Shown here: piece after piece, positions 18,701 through 26,137 of the stretch | Layout of the letters: every line of letters starts with the position of its first letter | How positions within the stretch are numbered: the first letter of the stretch is position 1 | Source: DATMER01 sp963741305 | GTDB lineage: Bacteria; Acidobacteriota; Thermoanaerobaculia; Multivoradales; UBA5704 | Assembly: GCA_963741305.1 (NCBI GenBank) | Contig: CAVUHL010000003.1 | Coordinates: 8,122,001 to 8,186,000, forward strand | Length of the DNA stretch: 64,000 nt | Direction: 5' to 3' | Translations under genes and position numbers: made by a program | Notes under the pieces: model-generated | What the model saw: the letters and a program-made list of their open reading frames with translations, nothing else | Told to the model about the DNA's origin: nothing | The model's database searches: none

Positions 18701-19254
18701 TGCTCACCCTGGAACGCGCCGTCTCGCTCGCCGACTTCGGCGCCCTCGCCGGACGGCAGGCCAGCGTCTGGCAGGCCAAGGCCTTCGCCCTGCCCACCGG
18801 CGGCGGACGGCACGCCTCCGTGGAAGTCGTGGTGGTGCCGGCGGGCGGCGGCCCCCTCGGTCCCCTCGCGGCCGATCTCACGACTTTCCTCACCACGAAC
18901 GCGCTGCCGGGGATCGACCTGCGCGTCAGCGCCTACGAGCCAAAGCCTTTCGATCTCGAAGTCGAGATCGAGGTCAAGAGCGCGGAGTTCGACCGCGACG
19001 AGGTACGCAAGAGCGTCGAGACGGCGCTCCTCGACACCTTCGGCCTGCGTCGCCGCGGGCTCGGCGCCAGCCTCTTCACAAGCGAGCTCTACCAAGTGGT
19101 GGAGGGTGTCCTCGGCGTCGAGAGCTCGCGGGTGAGCGCGGGCTTTGGAAATGTTTTGAACCAAAGGGTCCTCAGTGCGACGGATCGCCAGGTGATCTTC
19201 CTCGATCCGTCTCTGTCACGATTCTCCGTCACCGTCCGGGAGTTCGAGCTGTGA
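15784..19254 (+). CDS. Large baseplate protein with inserted helix-hairpin-helix-like modules
   Basis: A 1,156-residue protein; ATG 15784 is chosen because it overlaps the upstream stop as ATGA and because the frame upstream of it is a shadow. The N-terminal segment resembles the preceding gene product (FLEDLRTELAARFPEW, ANEGFLRTATQWDSVRKLV). The C-terminal part (about 790-1156) is baseplate J-like, with LYEVQLTEDGYLAFTFGDG, GGNDREDVASLKSQAPKSV, RAVSLADFGALAG and a closing ELYQVVEGVLGVE. Two inserted segments, near residue 190 (IVQGVGPHYQAMLD) and residue 586 (ILMGVGPEVANRLIQAKLDT), look like helix-hairpin-helix modules. The protein most likely forms the main wedge (Afp11/12-like). Confidence 0.82.
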   Translation: MSGPDLTRWNRAGLTRFRYVDGNALTFLEDLRTELAARFPEWEIDQRKYDEPSSDWAWEIVRAFARAGHVLGEHVDAYANEGFLRTATQWDSVRKLVAMLDVHPAPPASASTPLVIDAKDEPGTLAAGFAVRHTPKDGGAPVLFETLEELALDPALNALHLAGWNLSPAPLINLPPARPLSAIAKRSARIVQGVGPHYQAMLDPRAPLGSGNFTVADFRTFAPSELRLWEAKSKAEVLLDFPWTSAELAPLARKRLPELLFQTPAQLSIATGREVSDMARFLEDLRTAEIALDEEVFGASRLEDLLSPGAPPPDPPPLWVAPEDSGISAGQVALVVRGQEQAAVVRIQRVEGTTGEISLEQVAHQPAWESWTRGVSSLLAKPKVIAVAHLAGSPKALTLNAPHGLSAGDRVAWQSGANWIFADVEKADDIGLLLAGNAQPPVGAEVFLGVDVEGVALPLGYRAAATPTSGGLQILANSDRKEEKDEKGEVRFYTVTRGNTSRVVFVPGAARPAGRVSASAPAGGDGKFRFGGKPGELESGQWVVGDDRGRLLALRIERIEALEDHFAVTFESVIDPLPQVALKPVSILMGVGPEVANRLIQAKLDTVGKLAAIQPTLSIPGLTHTTRLEMRAKARLVTSFAFDERDLEPILDRTLPQVLAMTKNALADELGKPSAWAAELLEQIRLLQAVIDEPPLSELRVRDLLPIGSPRPVIDYQLNRLDRLFGVFEHTVRPSGWDVNDTPVSGARLTLELAPPTLLARGRRLVVERSGLAREATLVAVDPTARTLDLTPPLTPEEGFTLGNLVLRANVVRGGHGEGKPAKVLGSGDAARRSQSFVLKEKDAAFIADPTQPAGVAAAVQVTVAGQTWLQVATLRDSRPSDPLYEVQLTEDGYLAFTFGDGLRGRRLPTGTNNVRVSFRVGTGLAGNLPPGSLTKPARPNPRVDAVSQPLAATGGNDREDVASLKSQAPKSVLTLERAVSLADFGALAGRQASVWQAKAFALPTGGGRHASVEVVVVPAGGGPLGPLAADLTTFLTTNALPGIDLRVSAYEPKPFDLEVEIEVKSAEFDRDEVRKSVETALLDTFGLRRRGLGASLFTSELYQVVEGVLGVESSRVSAGFGNVLNQRVLSATDRQVIFLDPSLSRFSVTVREFEL

Positions 19255-20792
19255 GCAATACGCCGACTACCGTCACCGGCCGCGAGCTGTACGGGCTGCT
19301 GCCCGTCGTCTACCGGGTGAAGGACGCGGACGGCCATCTCGCTAAGTACCTCGACGCTTGCGGCACGCTGCTCGACCGGATGCGCGCCACCCTGGAACAG
19401 CGTCTCGCCGATGCTTTCCCGGCGAGCCCGCCGGGGGCGATGCCAGCGCAGAGCTGGCTCCTGCCATATTTCGCCGACCTGCTCGACGTGCGTGTGGTCT
19501 CGCCGAAGATCGACGGGCGCCGCGCCGAGGTGGCGAGCGCCATCGCCTGGCGGCAGCGCAAGGGAACGCTCGCCACGATCGAGGAGATCGCGGAGAGGGT
19601 CGGCGGCGCCGAGGTCGAAGTCCAGGAAGGCTGGCGCCGTGTCGCGGTGACGCCGCGGCTCGACCGGCCTCTGCTGCCCGCCGCGGCCTATGGCGAGACG
19701 GAGCCCGACCCGCGCAACCCGCTCGTCGCCCGCCGCCATCCAGCGCTGCCGGCGGTGACGGTCGACATCACCCTGCCCTCGCGCGCCGTGGAGGCGGATC
19801 CAGCGCATCCGCGTGCGAAAGTCAGCAGGTTCCGGGGCAATCCGGTTGCCTGGCGCCAGCTCAACCCACATGGCGTGCCGTGCTTCCCGGGCAGCTTCGA
19901 GGACGCCTCGCGGCGCACTCCCGACGTGCGCACGCCGGGGCCGTCGCGCGGCCACGTCCATCCGCGCCGGCTGCTGCTCTTCGTGCCGCCCACGACCGGC
20001 TTCTTCCCCTTCGACTCCGTCGAGGTGGCGTGGAGCCAGCGCCACGAGCACGTCTCCGATCCTGGCGGCGATCCGCGCATCATTTCGAACACATCCGGAA
20101 AGACCGTCTTCATCACCACCGCGCCACCGACCTTTGTCGCGCAAAAGGTGGAGATCCGAGACCTCGTCTTCAACGGCACGATCCGCCTCTCCAACGGCAG
20201 CATCAAATTGGAGCGGGTGGCGGCGAAGCGGCTCGTCGTCGAGCGGACCGACGTGGAGACGCCGGTGATCGAAGCCATCGATTGCCTGTTCGACGAGATC
20301 GAGGCGCCGGACGGCCTGGTGCGGCTCGAAGGGACGACGGTGATGAAAAGCATTTCGTGCCGCCGTTTGCAGGCGAGCGACTGTATCTTCGCGGGCCCGA
20401 TCGACCTGCATTCCGCGGTCAACGACCCGCGGAGCTGCGTGCGTTTCTCGCGCGTGCCGCGGGGCTTCACCCCTCCGCGCCTGGACCGCGCCGGCCTCAC
20501 AACGGCCGAGCCGATCTTTTTCGCTTTCGAACACTGCGCTCGGGAGGGCGGCTCGCGCCCTGTCGACCGCTTCGGAGACCCCGGCTACGGGGTGCTTCAC
20601 CCGGCTACGCCGGACGCCATCCGCTTCGGCGCCGAGGACGGCGGCGAGATGGGTGCCGACCATCACCGCGCCACCTGCCTGGCGCATGCCGCCGTCCTGA
20701 CCAAGCTCGAGGAGTTTTTGCCGCTGGGAATCGAGGCCGTCCTGGTGCCCGACCCGCGCCTCCTCGTAGAGCCTCCGAGGATCGCACCATGA
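19251..20792 (+). CDS. Tail protein I-like baseplate component with beta-helical C-terminus
   Basis: A 513-residue protein. Residues 1-110 match the phage tail protein P2 I-like pattern found in eCIS loci: ELYGLLPVVYRVKDADG, LAKYLDACGTLLDRM, WLLPYFADLLDVRV, SAIAWRQRKGTLATIEEIAE. The remainder is different: about residues 280-420 (VEIRDLVFNGTIRLSNG, AIDCLFDEIEAPDG) has the short-strand rhythm of a pectate-lyase-like beta-helix. It probably links the baseplate wedge to the fibre-like DUF6519 protein encoded next. It overlaps both neighbours by 4 bp. Confidence 0.8.
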   Translation: MSNTPTTVTGRELYGLLPVVYRVKDADGHLAKYLDACGTLLDRMRATLEQRLADAFPASPPGAMPAQSWLLPYFADLLDVRVVSPKIDGRRAEVASAIAWRQRKGTLATIEEIAERVGGAEVEVQEGWRRVAVTPRLDRPLLPAAAYGETEPDPRNPLVARRHPALPAVTVDITLPSRAVEADPAHPRAKVSRFRGNPVAWRQLNPHGVPCFPGSFEDASRRTPDVRTPGPSRGHVHPRRLLLFVPPTTGFFPFDSVEVAWSQRHEHVSDPGGDPRIISNTSGKTVFITTAPPTFVAQKVEIRDLVFNGTIRLSNGSIKLERVAAKRLVVERTDVETPVIEAIDCLFDEIEAPDGLVRLEGTTVMKSISCRRLQASDCIFAGPIDLHSAVNDPRSCVRFSRVPRGFTPPRLDRAGLTTAEPIFFAFEHCAREGGSRPVDRFGDPGYGVLHPATPDAIRFGAEDGGEMGADHHRATCLAHAAVLTKLEEFLPLGIEAVLVPDPRLLVEPPRIAP

Positions 20793-23704
20793 AGACTCAA
20801 ATATCCCGCGACTCATTCAACAGCGACAAGCGTTACTCCGGCGTCTACCTGCAGCAGGGCCGGATGATCACCGACGCCGACTGGAACGAGGAGACCGAGA
20901 TCTCCCGGCGCCGCCTCGACGACTCGCTCGCCGATGTGATCACCAGCGGCGTGCCGCGCGACAACGGCTTCAAGCTGGAAGCCATCGCGGGCCAGCCGCT
21001 ACGCCTGCGCCGCGGCCGTCTCTATGCCGGTGGCGTCGGTGCCTTGGTGACCGGCACGCAGGCCGATCCCGCGCAACCGTTCGGTTTAAACCAGCAGGTT
21101 GACCTGCCGCTGCCCGACGCCGTGGTGCCGCCGGCTGTGAGCTACCTGCTTTACGCCGACGTCTGGGAGCGCGCCGTCACCTCGATCGAGGACGCGGCAC
21201 AGCTCCGCGACCCGGCCTTCCACGGGGCCGACACCGCCGCCCGCACGCAGACGATGGCCCAGCTCAAGTGGTGCAACGTCGGCATCAACCCCGAGGACAC
21301 GGCCGTCAACCCGAGGATGGGCGACGCCAGGCTGACTCTCACCCTGCGCAGCCAGCTCGCGGGCCTCGACCCGTGCGATCCCTGCGCGCGGGAGATCACG
21401 GTGCCGCCGCGGGTCGGCAACTATCTCTTCCGGTTGGAGGTCCACGCCGTCGAAGGCGGGCCGAAGAACCCCACCCGCGTGGTGCTCAAGTGGTCGAGCG
21501 AGAACGGCGCCGAGGCCCATGCGGTTGGCACCGAGCCCGCCGACTTCAAGGGCAGCGACTGGGTCTACGAGTACTTCACCACCCGCACCGAGAAGCACCT
21601 CGGTGTGCACCTGGCCGGCGGGATCGCGCCGCTGGCGGGCGAACTCGTCGAAGGCTTTCCGGCCGCGGCGCCCGACGGTTTCCCCTTCGTCCGCCGCTGG
21701 GACGGCTATTGCGTCCTGCGCCGGCAGGGCAACCAGTGGAGCCTTCAGGACGGCCGCGAGCGCGGCGTCGACCTGTCGACCGGTTCCGCCGCCGATGCCG
21801 ACGGCCACATCGCATTCGGCAACAACGGCCTCGGCGCCCAGCTCTCGACGCTGACCCTGGATCTGGGCCTTTCGAACCAGACTTCCTTTGTAGCCGGCGA
21901 CTACTGGCTCGCTCCCGTGCGCGAGTCGGTCGACGAGCCGGGAGACGTCGTGCTGGACGAGGCGCCTCCAGTCGGCATCCGGCACAGCTATCTCCTGCTC
22001 GCGACGATCGACGGCACTGGGGCGCGGACGGCCCCTGACACGAACCGCCAGCAACGGCTCGATTTTCCCTCGCTCACGACCCTTGCGGCGCGCGACGTGG
22101 ATTACACGGCCAACTGCCCCTCGGGCCTGTTCGATGCCACCCACGATACGGTGCAGAAAGCCCTGGACCGGATCTGCGGCATCAACGCCGTGCACGTGGG
22201 CTTCAATAAACCTTGTGATACGTCGATCTACAAGGGCGTCGATCCGGCGAGCATCAACACGGTCGCGAAGGTGCTCGCCTTGCTCTGCAACGTGCGCGCT
22301 GACCAGATCTCCTACAACAATGATCAGGCCTGCACCACGCTGGCCGGCGCGGCCACGGTCCAGGAAGCCCTGCACCTGCTCTGCATGCGCGAGAGCGGCA
22401 GCGGCTGCCGCACCACGATTGGAGTGGGAGGGGATTTCCGGACGCTGAAGGAGGCTGTCGATGCCTTCCTGGAGCGGGGTGAGACGGCGCTCTGCTTCTG
22501 CCTGCTCCCCGGCGATCATCTCGTGGACAAGGAGATCATCCTGACGCCGGTGACGGGCAGGATCCTCCACTTTTCCCTGGAGGGTTGCGGGCCGGCGAGC
22601 CTGCTGCGGCTCGACGAAGAGCTTTCCATCTCCGGCTATGCCTCGGTGAGGCTCAACGATCTCGCGATGGCGATCGGCGCCGATGTCACGTTCCAGGCAG
22701 GGGGCGGCGAGGAGGTGGTGATCGAGGGCTGCAGGATCGCCATCGCGCAGCACGACGCCACACCGCCCATCGTCGTCTCGGCCTCGCGCCTCGTGCGCCT
22801 GGACGGCAATGACGTGGAGGCGACCCGCGTGGGCCAACTGAAGACAGGCCGGGACATCTTCAGCGCCGAGCCCGCGCTCAAGGCGCTCTTCTCCGAAAAC
22901 CTTCCCGACAAGGACATCGGTGTCGAGGCCGGCAAGGCGGCGGCCGCGCTCGCGGGCATGTCCGCGGCGCAGCGCAAGAAGCTGGGCACGGCGATCGAGA
23001 AGGCAGTCCAGGAGCGCGAGGCTGCGACTGCGCCGGCAGAGCGCAAGCTCGCGCGCGGGCAATCGGAGGGCCTCCGGAGCGTGGCGAAGCTGCTCCCCAG
23101 CGGATCGCAGACCCTGTCCGTCAGCCTCGAGCGGGAGCTGATCGGTCTGCGCGCCGCCCTGCTGCGCTCCGAAGCCTCTCTGGCGATCGTGCTCCTGGCC
23201 GAAGGCGGCCTTGCCGAGGTGACCGGCAACCGCATCGTGGGCGAGCTGTCGCTCTATGGCAAGCCGGGCGAGGTGGAGCTCAACGAGGACCAGTTGGACA
23301 TCCTGCGCAGGAACATGGCAACCGGAGCCGTCGTTTTGGAGTCGCGGAATGAGGGCCTGCTCCTGGCGCGCAACCAGATCAGCCGGCTGCGTGTCAGCGG
23401 CGATCTGATCCTTCGCCTGCGCGAGGGGCAGGGCGAAGTGGAGGGCCTCTTCCGCACCGCTCGCCTCACCGACAACGTCTTCACGCTCGGCGACAACGAC
23501 CTCGTCTGCGTCGAGGCCACGCTCTCCGGCAACCGCTTCGTGGCAGGAGAGCCCCGGATCGCCGTGGTCGTCGCCAGGACGGCCTTCTACCTCGGCAATC
23601 ACGGTCCCGGCGACGACAACTTCACGATCAGAAACGTTTCGCTGCGCACCAACGGCGGTCAGACCCGTTCCGACCTCAACAGCGTGTTCATCCAGGATGT
23701 CTGA
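20789..23704 (+). CDS. DUF6519 beta-helix protein, probable fibre/receptor-binding component
   Basis: A 971-residue protein; ATG 20789 overlaps the upstream stop. The N-terminus (RDSFNSDKRYSGVYLQQGRM, then DADWNEE) is the DUF6519 signature usual in this position of eCIS operons. DUF6519 covers about residues 1-430. Residues 540-700 form a right-handed beta-helix (pectate-lyase-like; GGDFRTLKEAVDAFLERG, VRLNDLAMAIGADVTF). A charged helical insertion at about 714-775 (LAGMSAAQRKKLGTAIEKAV) interrupts the helix, which resumes to the C-terminus. Placement after the tail-I protein and before the cargo genes suggests a surface-attachment or fibre role, as for Afp13, but there is no adenovirus-like fibre domain. 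Confidence 0.75.
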   Translation: MKTQISRDSFNSDKRYSGVYLQQGRMITDADWNEETEISRRRLDDSLADVITSGVPRDNGFKLEAIAGQPLRLRRGRLYAGGVGALVTGTQADPAQPFGLNQQVDLPLPDAVVPPAVSYLLYADVWERAVTSIEDAAQLRDPAFHGADTAARTQTMAQLKWCNVGINPEDTAVNPRMGDARLTLTLRSQLAGLDPCDPCAREITVPPRVGNYLFRLEVHAVEGGPKNPTRVVLKWSSENGAEAHAVGTEPADFKGSDWVYEYFTTRTEKHLGVHLAGGIAPLAGELVEGFPAAAPDGFPFVRRWDGYCVLRRQGNQWSLQDGRERGVDLSTGSAADADGHIAFGNNGLGAQLSTLTLDLGLSNQTSFVAGDYWLAPVRESVDEPGDVVLDEAPPVGIRHSYLLLATIDGTGARTAPDTNRQQRLDFPSLTTLAARDVDYTANCPSGLFDATHDTVQKALDRICGINAVHVGFNKPCDTSIYKGVDPASINTVAKVLALLCNVRADQISYNNDQACTTLAGAATVQEALHLLCMRESGSGCRTTIGVGGDFRTLKEAVDAFLERGETALCFCLLPGDHLVDKEIILTPVTGRILHFSLEGCGPASLLRLDEELSISGYASVRLNDLAMAIGADVTFQAGGGEEVVIEGCRIAIAQHDATPPIVVSASRLVRLDGNDVEATRVGQLKTGRDIFSAEPALKALFSENLPDKDIGVEAGKAAAALAGMSAAQRKKLGTAIEKAVQEREAATAPAERKLARGQSEGLRSVAKLLPSGSQTLSVSLERELIGLRAALLRSEASLAIVLLAEGGLAEVTGNRIVGELSLYGKPGEVELNEDQLDILRRNMATGAVVLESRNEGLLLARNQISRLRVSGDLILRLREGQGEVEGLFRTARLTDNVFTLGDNDLVCVEATLSGNRFVAGEPRIAVVVARTAFYLGNHGPGDDNFTIRNVSLRTNGGQTRSDLNSVFIQDV

Positions 23705-23716
23705 GGAGGAGCAAGG

Positions 23717-25108
23717 ATGCGAGCCCACGCGCTGATCTCGCGTGCGAAGGCGGCTCTCCCTGGAGCGGAGGGTGTGGCTGGGCCGGCGCTGGCTCGGCCC
23801 GAGGTGCGCCACATCCTCCACGCCCCTCGTCCGCAGGCGAAGCTCACCGTCGGCACCCCGGACGACGCCTTCGAAAAAGAAGCCGACGAGGTCGCCGGCC
23901 AGGTGATGCGGATGCCCGAGCCGGCCGTGCAGCGGATGTGCGCGGAGTGCGAGGAGGAGAGGGAGAGCAAGGCCGGTGCGACGACGAGCGAGGCTGTCGG
24001 CGAGTTGAAGGCGAAGGCCGAGCCCGGCCGTACGCCGCAGGTCCCGGAAGGCTTCCAGGAGAGGTTCCAATCCGTGCAGGGTGGCGGCCGGACGCTGTCG
24101 CCCTCCGAGCGCAGCTTCTTCGAGCCGCGCTTCGCGCGCGACTTCGGCAACGTGCGCCTGCACACCGGTCACGAGGCGGCCGAGCTCGCACGGTCGGTCC
24201 AGGCGCGCGCCTTCACCCTGGGGAGCTCCGTCGTCTTCGGCCCCGGGCAGTACACGCCGGATACCGAGGGCGGCCGCAAGCTGCTGGCGCACGAGCTGAC
24301 CCACGTCGTGCAGCAGGGCAAAGAAGGCGCGGGCCGCGTGCAGCGGGTCGTCGACTTCGCGGCGGGGTTCACCAACATCAGCCTCACCCGGGGGGCCGCG
24401 GCGACGATCGGGGCTTCCAACTTCAACTACAACGACGCCAACTTCACCGCCGACGTCACCATCACCGCGACCGGCGACACCGTCGCCGAGCTGAACCAGT
24501 GGGACGTGGGCACGCTGCAGGACCTCGTCGGGCACTGGGACCGCTACTACTGGCAGCGCGCCAACGCCGACGGCCGCGGCCGCTTCGTCGAGAAGAAGTA
24601 CACCCCGGTCAACACGCGCTTCCGGGATCAGGTCAACGGCACCACCTCGGTGTGGTACGACGACGGCATGCATCAGCCCCTGAGCGGGCTGGCGCCCACG
24701 CCGGCCGGCTCCCGGTTCTTCGTCACGACGACCATCAACCATCGGGACTTTCCGAACGGGCCCGAGACCCTCGACGGATCGGCCCAACCCGCCATGGATG
24801 CTTCCGACGGCACGCGCAACATCGACATCCAGCGCGCGGGAGCGCGGTTCAACACCTGGGCCTCGGCGCAGAACACCGTCACCGGCGAGTGGCGTCACAT
24901 CCGCTTCCTGAACTGGAACTACATGCGCTCGCTCGATTTCTCGGGCGGCGGCGGCACGCTCGCCATCTCCGGCGAGGCCGCGCAGCTCGGCCGGCATGGC
25001 CCGCACGGCGGCGGGAGAGGCGCTCCCCTGACCGCGGGGACCACCTACAACACCGCGCTCAACGACGGGACGCTGAATCCCGTGCGGCGGGTGAACGGCT
25101 GGACGTGA
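23717..25108 (+). CDS. DUF4157 (eCIS core domain) protein, putative cargo/effector
   Basis: A 463-residue protein with a clear DUF4157 domain in residues 50-205: FEKEADEVAGQVMRM, LSPSERSFFEPRFARDFGNV cut at its conserved Phe/Arg pattern, QARAFTLGSSVVFGPGQY, and LLAHELTHVVQQG, where HELTH (His192) is an HExxH zinc-site motif. DUF4157 is the domain most strongly associated with eCIS cargo. The first 50 residues hold a leader, VRHILHAPRPQAKLTVG, repeated in the broken gene downstream. Residues 210-463 match nothing I recognise; this Trp/Tyr-rich part would be the toxin or effector module. The ATG follows a GAGGAGGA site, 12 bp after the fibre gene. Confidence 0.88.
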   Translation: MRAHALISRAKAALPGAEGVAGPALARPEVRHILHAPRPQAKLTVGTPDDAFEKEADEVAGQVMRMPEPAVQRMCAECEEERESKAGATTSEAVGELKAKAEPGRTPQVPEGFQERFQSVQGGGRTLSPSERSFFEPRFARDFGNVRLHTGHEAAELARSVQARAFTLGSSVVFGPGQYTPDTEGGRKLLAHELTHVVQQGKEGAGRVQRVVDFAAGFTNISLTRGAAATIGASNFNYNDANFTADVTITATGDTVAELNQWDVGTLQDLVGHWDRYYWQRANADGRGRFVEKKYTPVNTRFRDQVNGTTSVWYDDGMHQPLSGLAPTPAGSRFFVTTTINHRDFPNGPETLDGSAQPAMDASDGTRNIDIQRAGARFNTWASAQNTVTGEWRHIRFLNWNYMRSLDFSGGGGTLAISGEAAQLGRHGPHGGGRGAPLTAGTTYNTALNDGTLNPVRRVNGWT

Positions 25109-25883
25109 TGTCCCTCACGAAGGCACGCCGCTTTTCCGCTCCGCCTGCCGTTCTTCCGGCGGCGGCTCCCACCGGCGGGAGCGTGGCCGTCCGGCACATC
25201 CTCCATTCGCCTCGCCCCCAGGCGAAGCTCGCGGTCGGCGCCGAGTGTTCCGGAGGGTTTCGGGAGCCGCTTCGCCGCGTTGCGCGGCGGTGGCCGGCCG
25301 CTTCCCGCTTCCGAGCGCAACTTCTTCGAGCCGCGCTTTGGCCGCGACTTCTCCAACGTGCGGCTTCACTCCGGCCCCGCCGCGGGCCGCCCACAAGACG
25401 CACGACGAGGTCGATCTGGGTGTCATCCACGCCTGGCCTCACTACTTTTTGACCTCGGGCAGCCTCGCCAGCTCCGAGGATCTTCAGGGCGACATCGACG
25501 CTCACGTGCTGCGCCAGTCCGTGGGCGGCCTCGCCTGCTCGGCCACCGCGGGCACCACGTTGCCGACGCTGTCTTCTCCCATCTCGGACCTCCTCGCGAG
25601 CTACTACATCCCCCCGGCCGCCCCGGGCGCCACGACCCAGAGCGACCGCTTCCGATGCTTCGTCGAATCGCTCGGCGGAGCCGTCTCGGGCAGCCGGATC
25701 ACCAACAAGGCCGCGCTCGTCACGCCCATGCGCAATCGGGTGGAATCCTTCGCAAGGACGTTCTATCTCGGCCTTGTGACCGTCCCTCTCTTCGCGATTG
25801 GACCGTTGGAGGCGATGCGGCTCCTCCAGTACTCCTGGGAAGCGACGGAGCTGTTCCTCGACTGGCTGGAGGCGAACCTTTGA
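25108..25883 (+). pseudogene. Broken second DUF4157 cargo gene
   Basis: The frame starts at ATG 25108, overlapping the first cargo gene stop, and opens with SVAVRHILHSPRPQAKLAVG, the same leader. It then loses the segment matching EADEVAGQVMRMPEP and shifts frame: VPEGFGSRFAALRGGG followed by ASERNFFEPRFGRDFSNV is read in a second frame (about 25246-25390). After HSGPAA the part that should contain HELTHVVQQ is missing, and the rest (THDEVDLGVIHAWPHYFL to LFLDWLEANL, 25395-25883) is in a third frame. Two internal deletions of a once intact gene fit best. An assembly error is less likely because whole conserved blocks are missing. The C-terminal 160 residues are unlike those of the intact gene. 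Confidence 0.75.
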
Positions 25884-26055
25884 GCCTCCCCGTGGCGTTT
25901 GCCTCCGCGGCGAGACGCTCTTCCGCCCGATCCGGGAACGCTTCGGGACGCTCGGCAACCGGCCCTCGCCTCGCGTCTTCCGGTCCGGTGCACCAAGTCC
26001 TTTGGAGCGCACCCAGGGTGCAGCGGCAGGCCGATCCGCGCCGGGAGACCGAGCC

Positions 26056-26131
26056 CACGGCTGGAAACACCACCGTGCACGGGCGGGCCATGAACCGGCG
26101 GGTCGAAGTCTTCCTTACGCACCAGCCGTGA
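26056..26131 (+). pseudogene. OmpA-like C-terminal remnant
   Basis: The last 25 codons before the stop at 26131 read ETEPTAGNTTVHGRAMNRRV followed by EVFL. This fits the C-terminal signature of OmpA/MotB peptidoglycan-binding domains (GE-x-P-x-A-x-N-x-T-x-x-GR-x-x-NRRVE). Nothing recognisable as the first part of that domain lies in the same frame upstream, so this is a fragment, perhaps the tail of the broken cargo gene or of a deleted neighbour. Confidence is limited by the short length. Confidence 0.4.
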
Positions 26132-26137
26132 GGGAAA

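Noticed and set aside
15751..19164. Open frame of over 1,100 codons on the minus strand opposite the large baseplate gene
   Set aside because: No recognisable domain, Arg/His/Gly-rich shadow composition, and it spans several plus-strand gene boundaries.
21086..25006. Open frame of about 1,300 codons on the minus strand opposite the DUF6519 and DUF4157 genes
   Set aside because: It covers two well-supported coupled genes and has shadow composition.
4601..25108. Interpretation of the phage-like cluster as a prophage or type VI secretion system
   Set aside because: No capsid, portal, terminase or lysis genes, and no TssJLM membrane complex or ClpV; the DUF4255, CDC48-like ATPase and DUF4157 genes indicate an eCIS.
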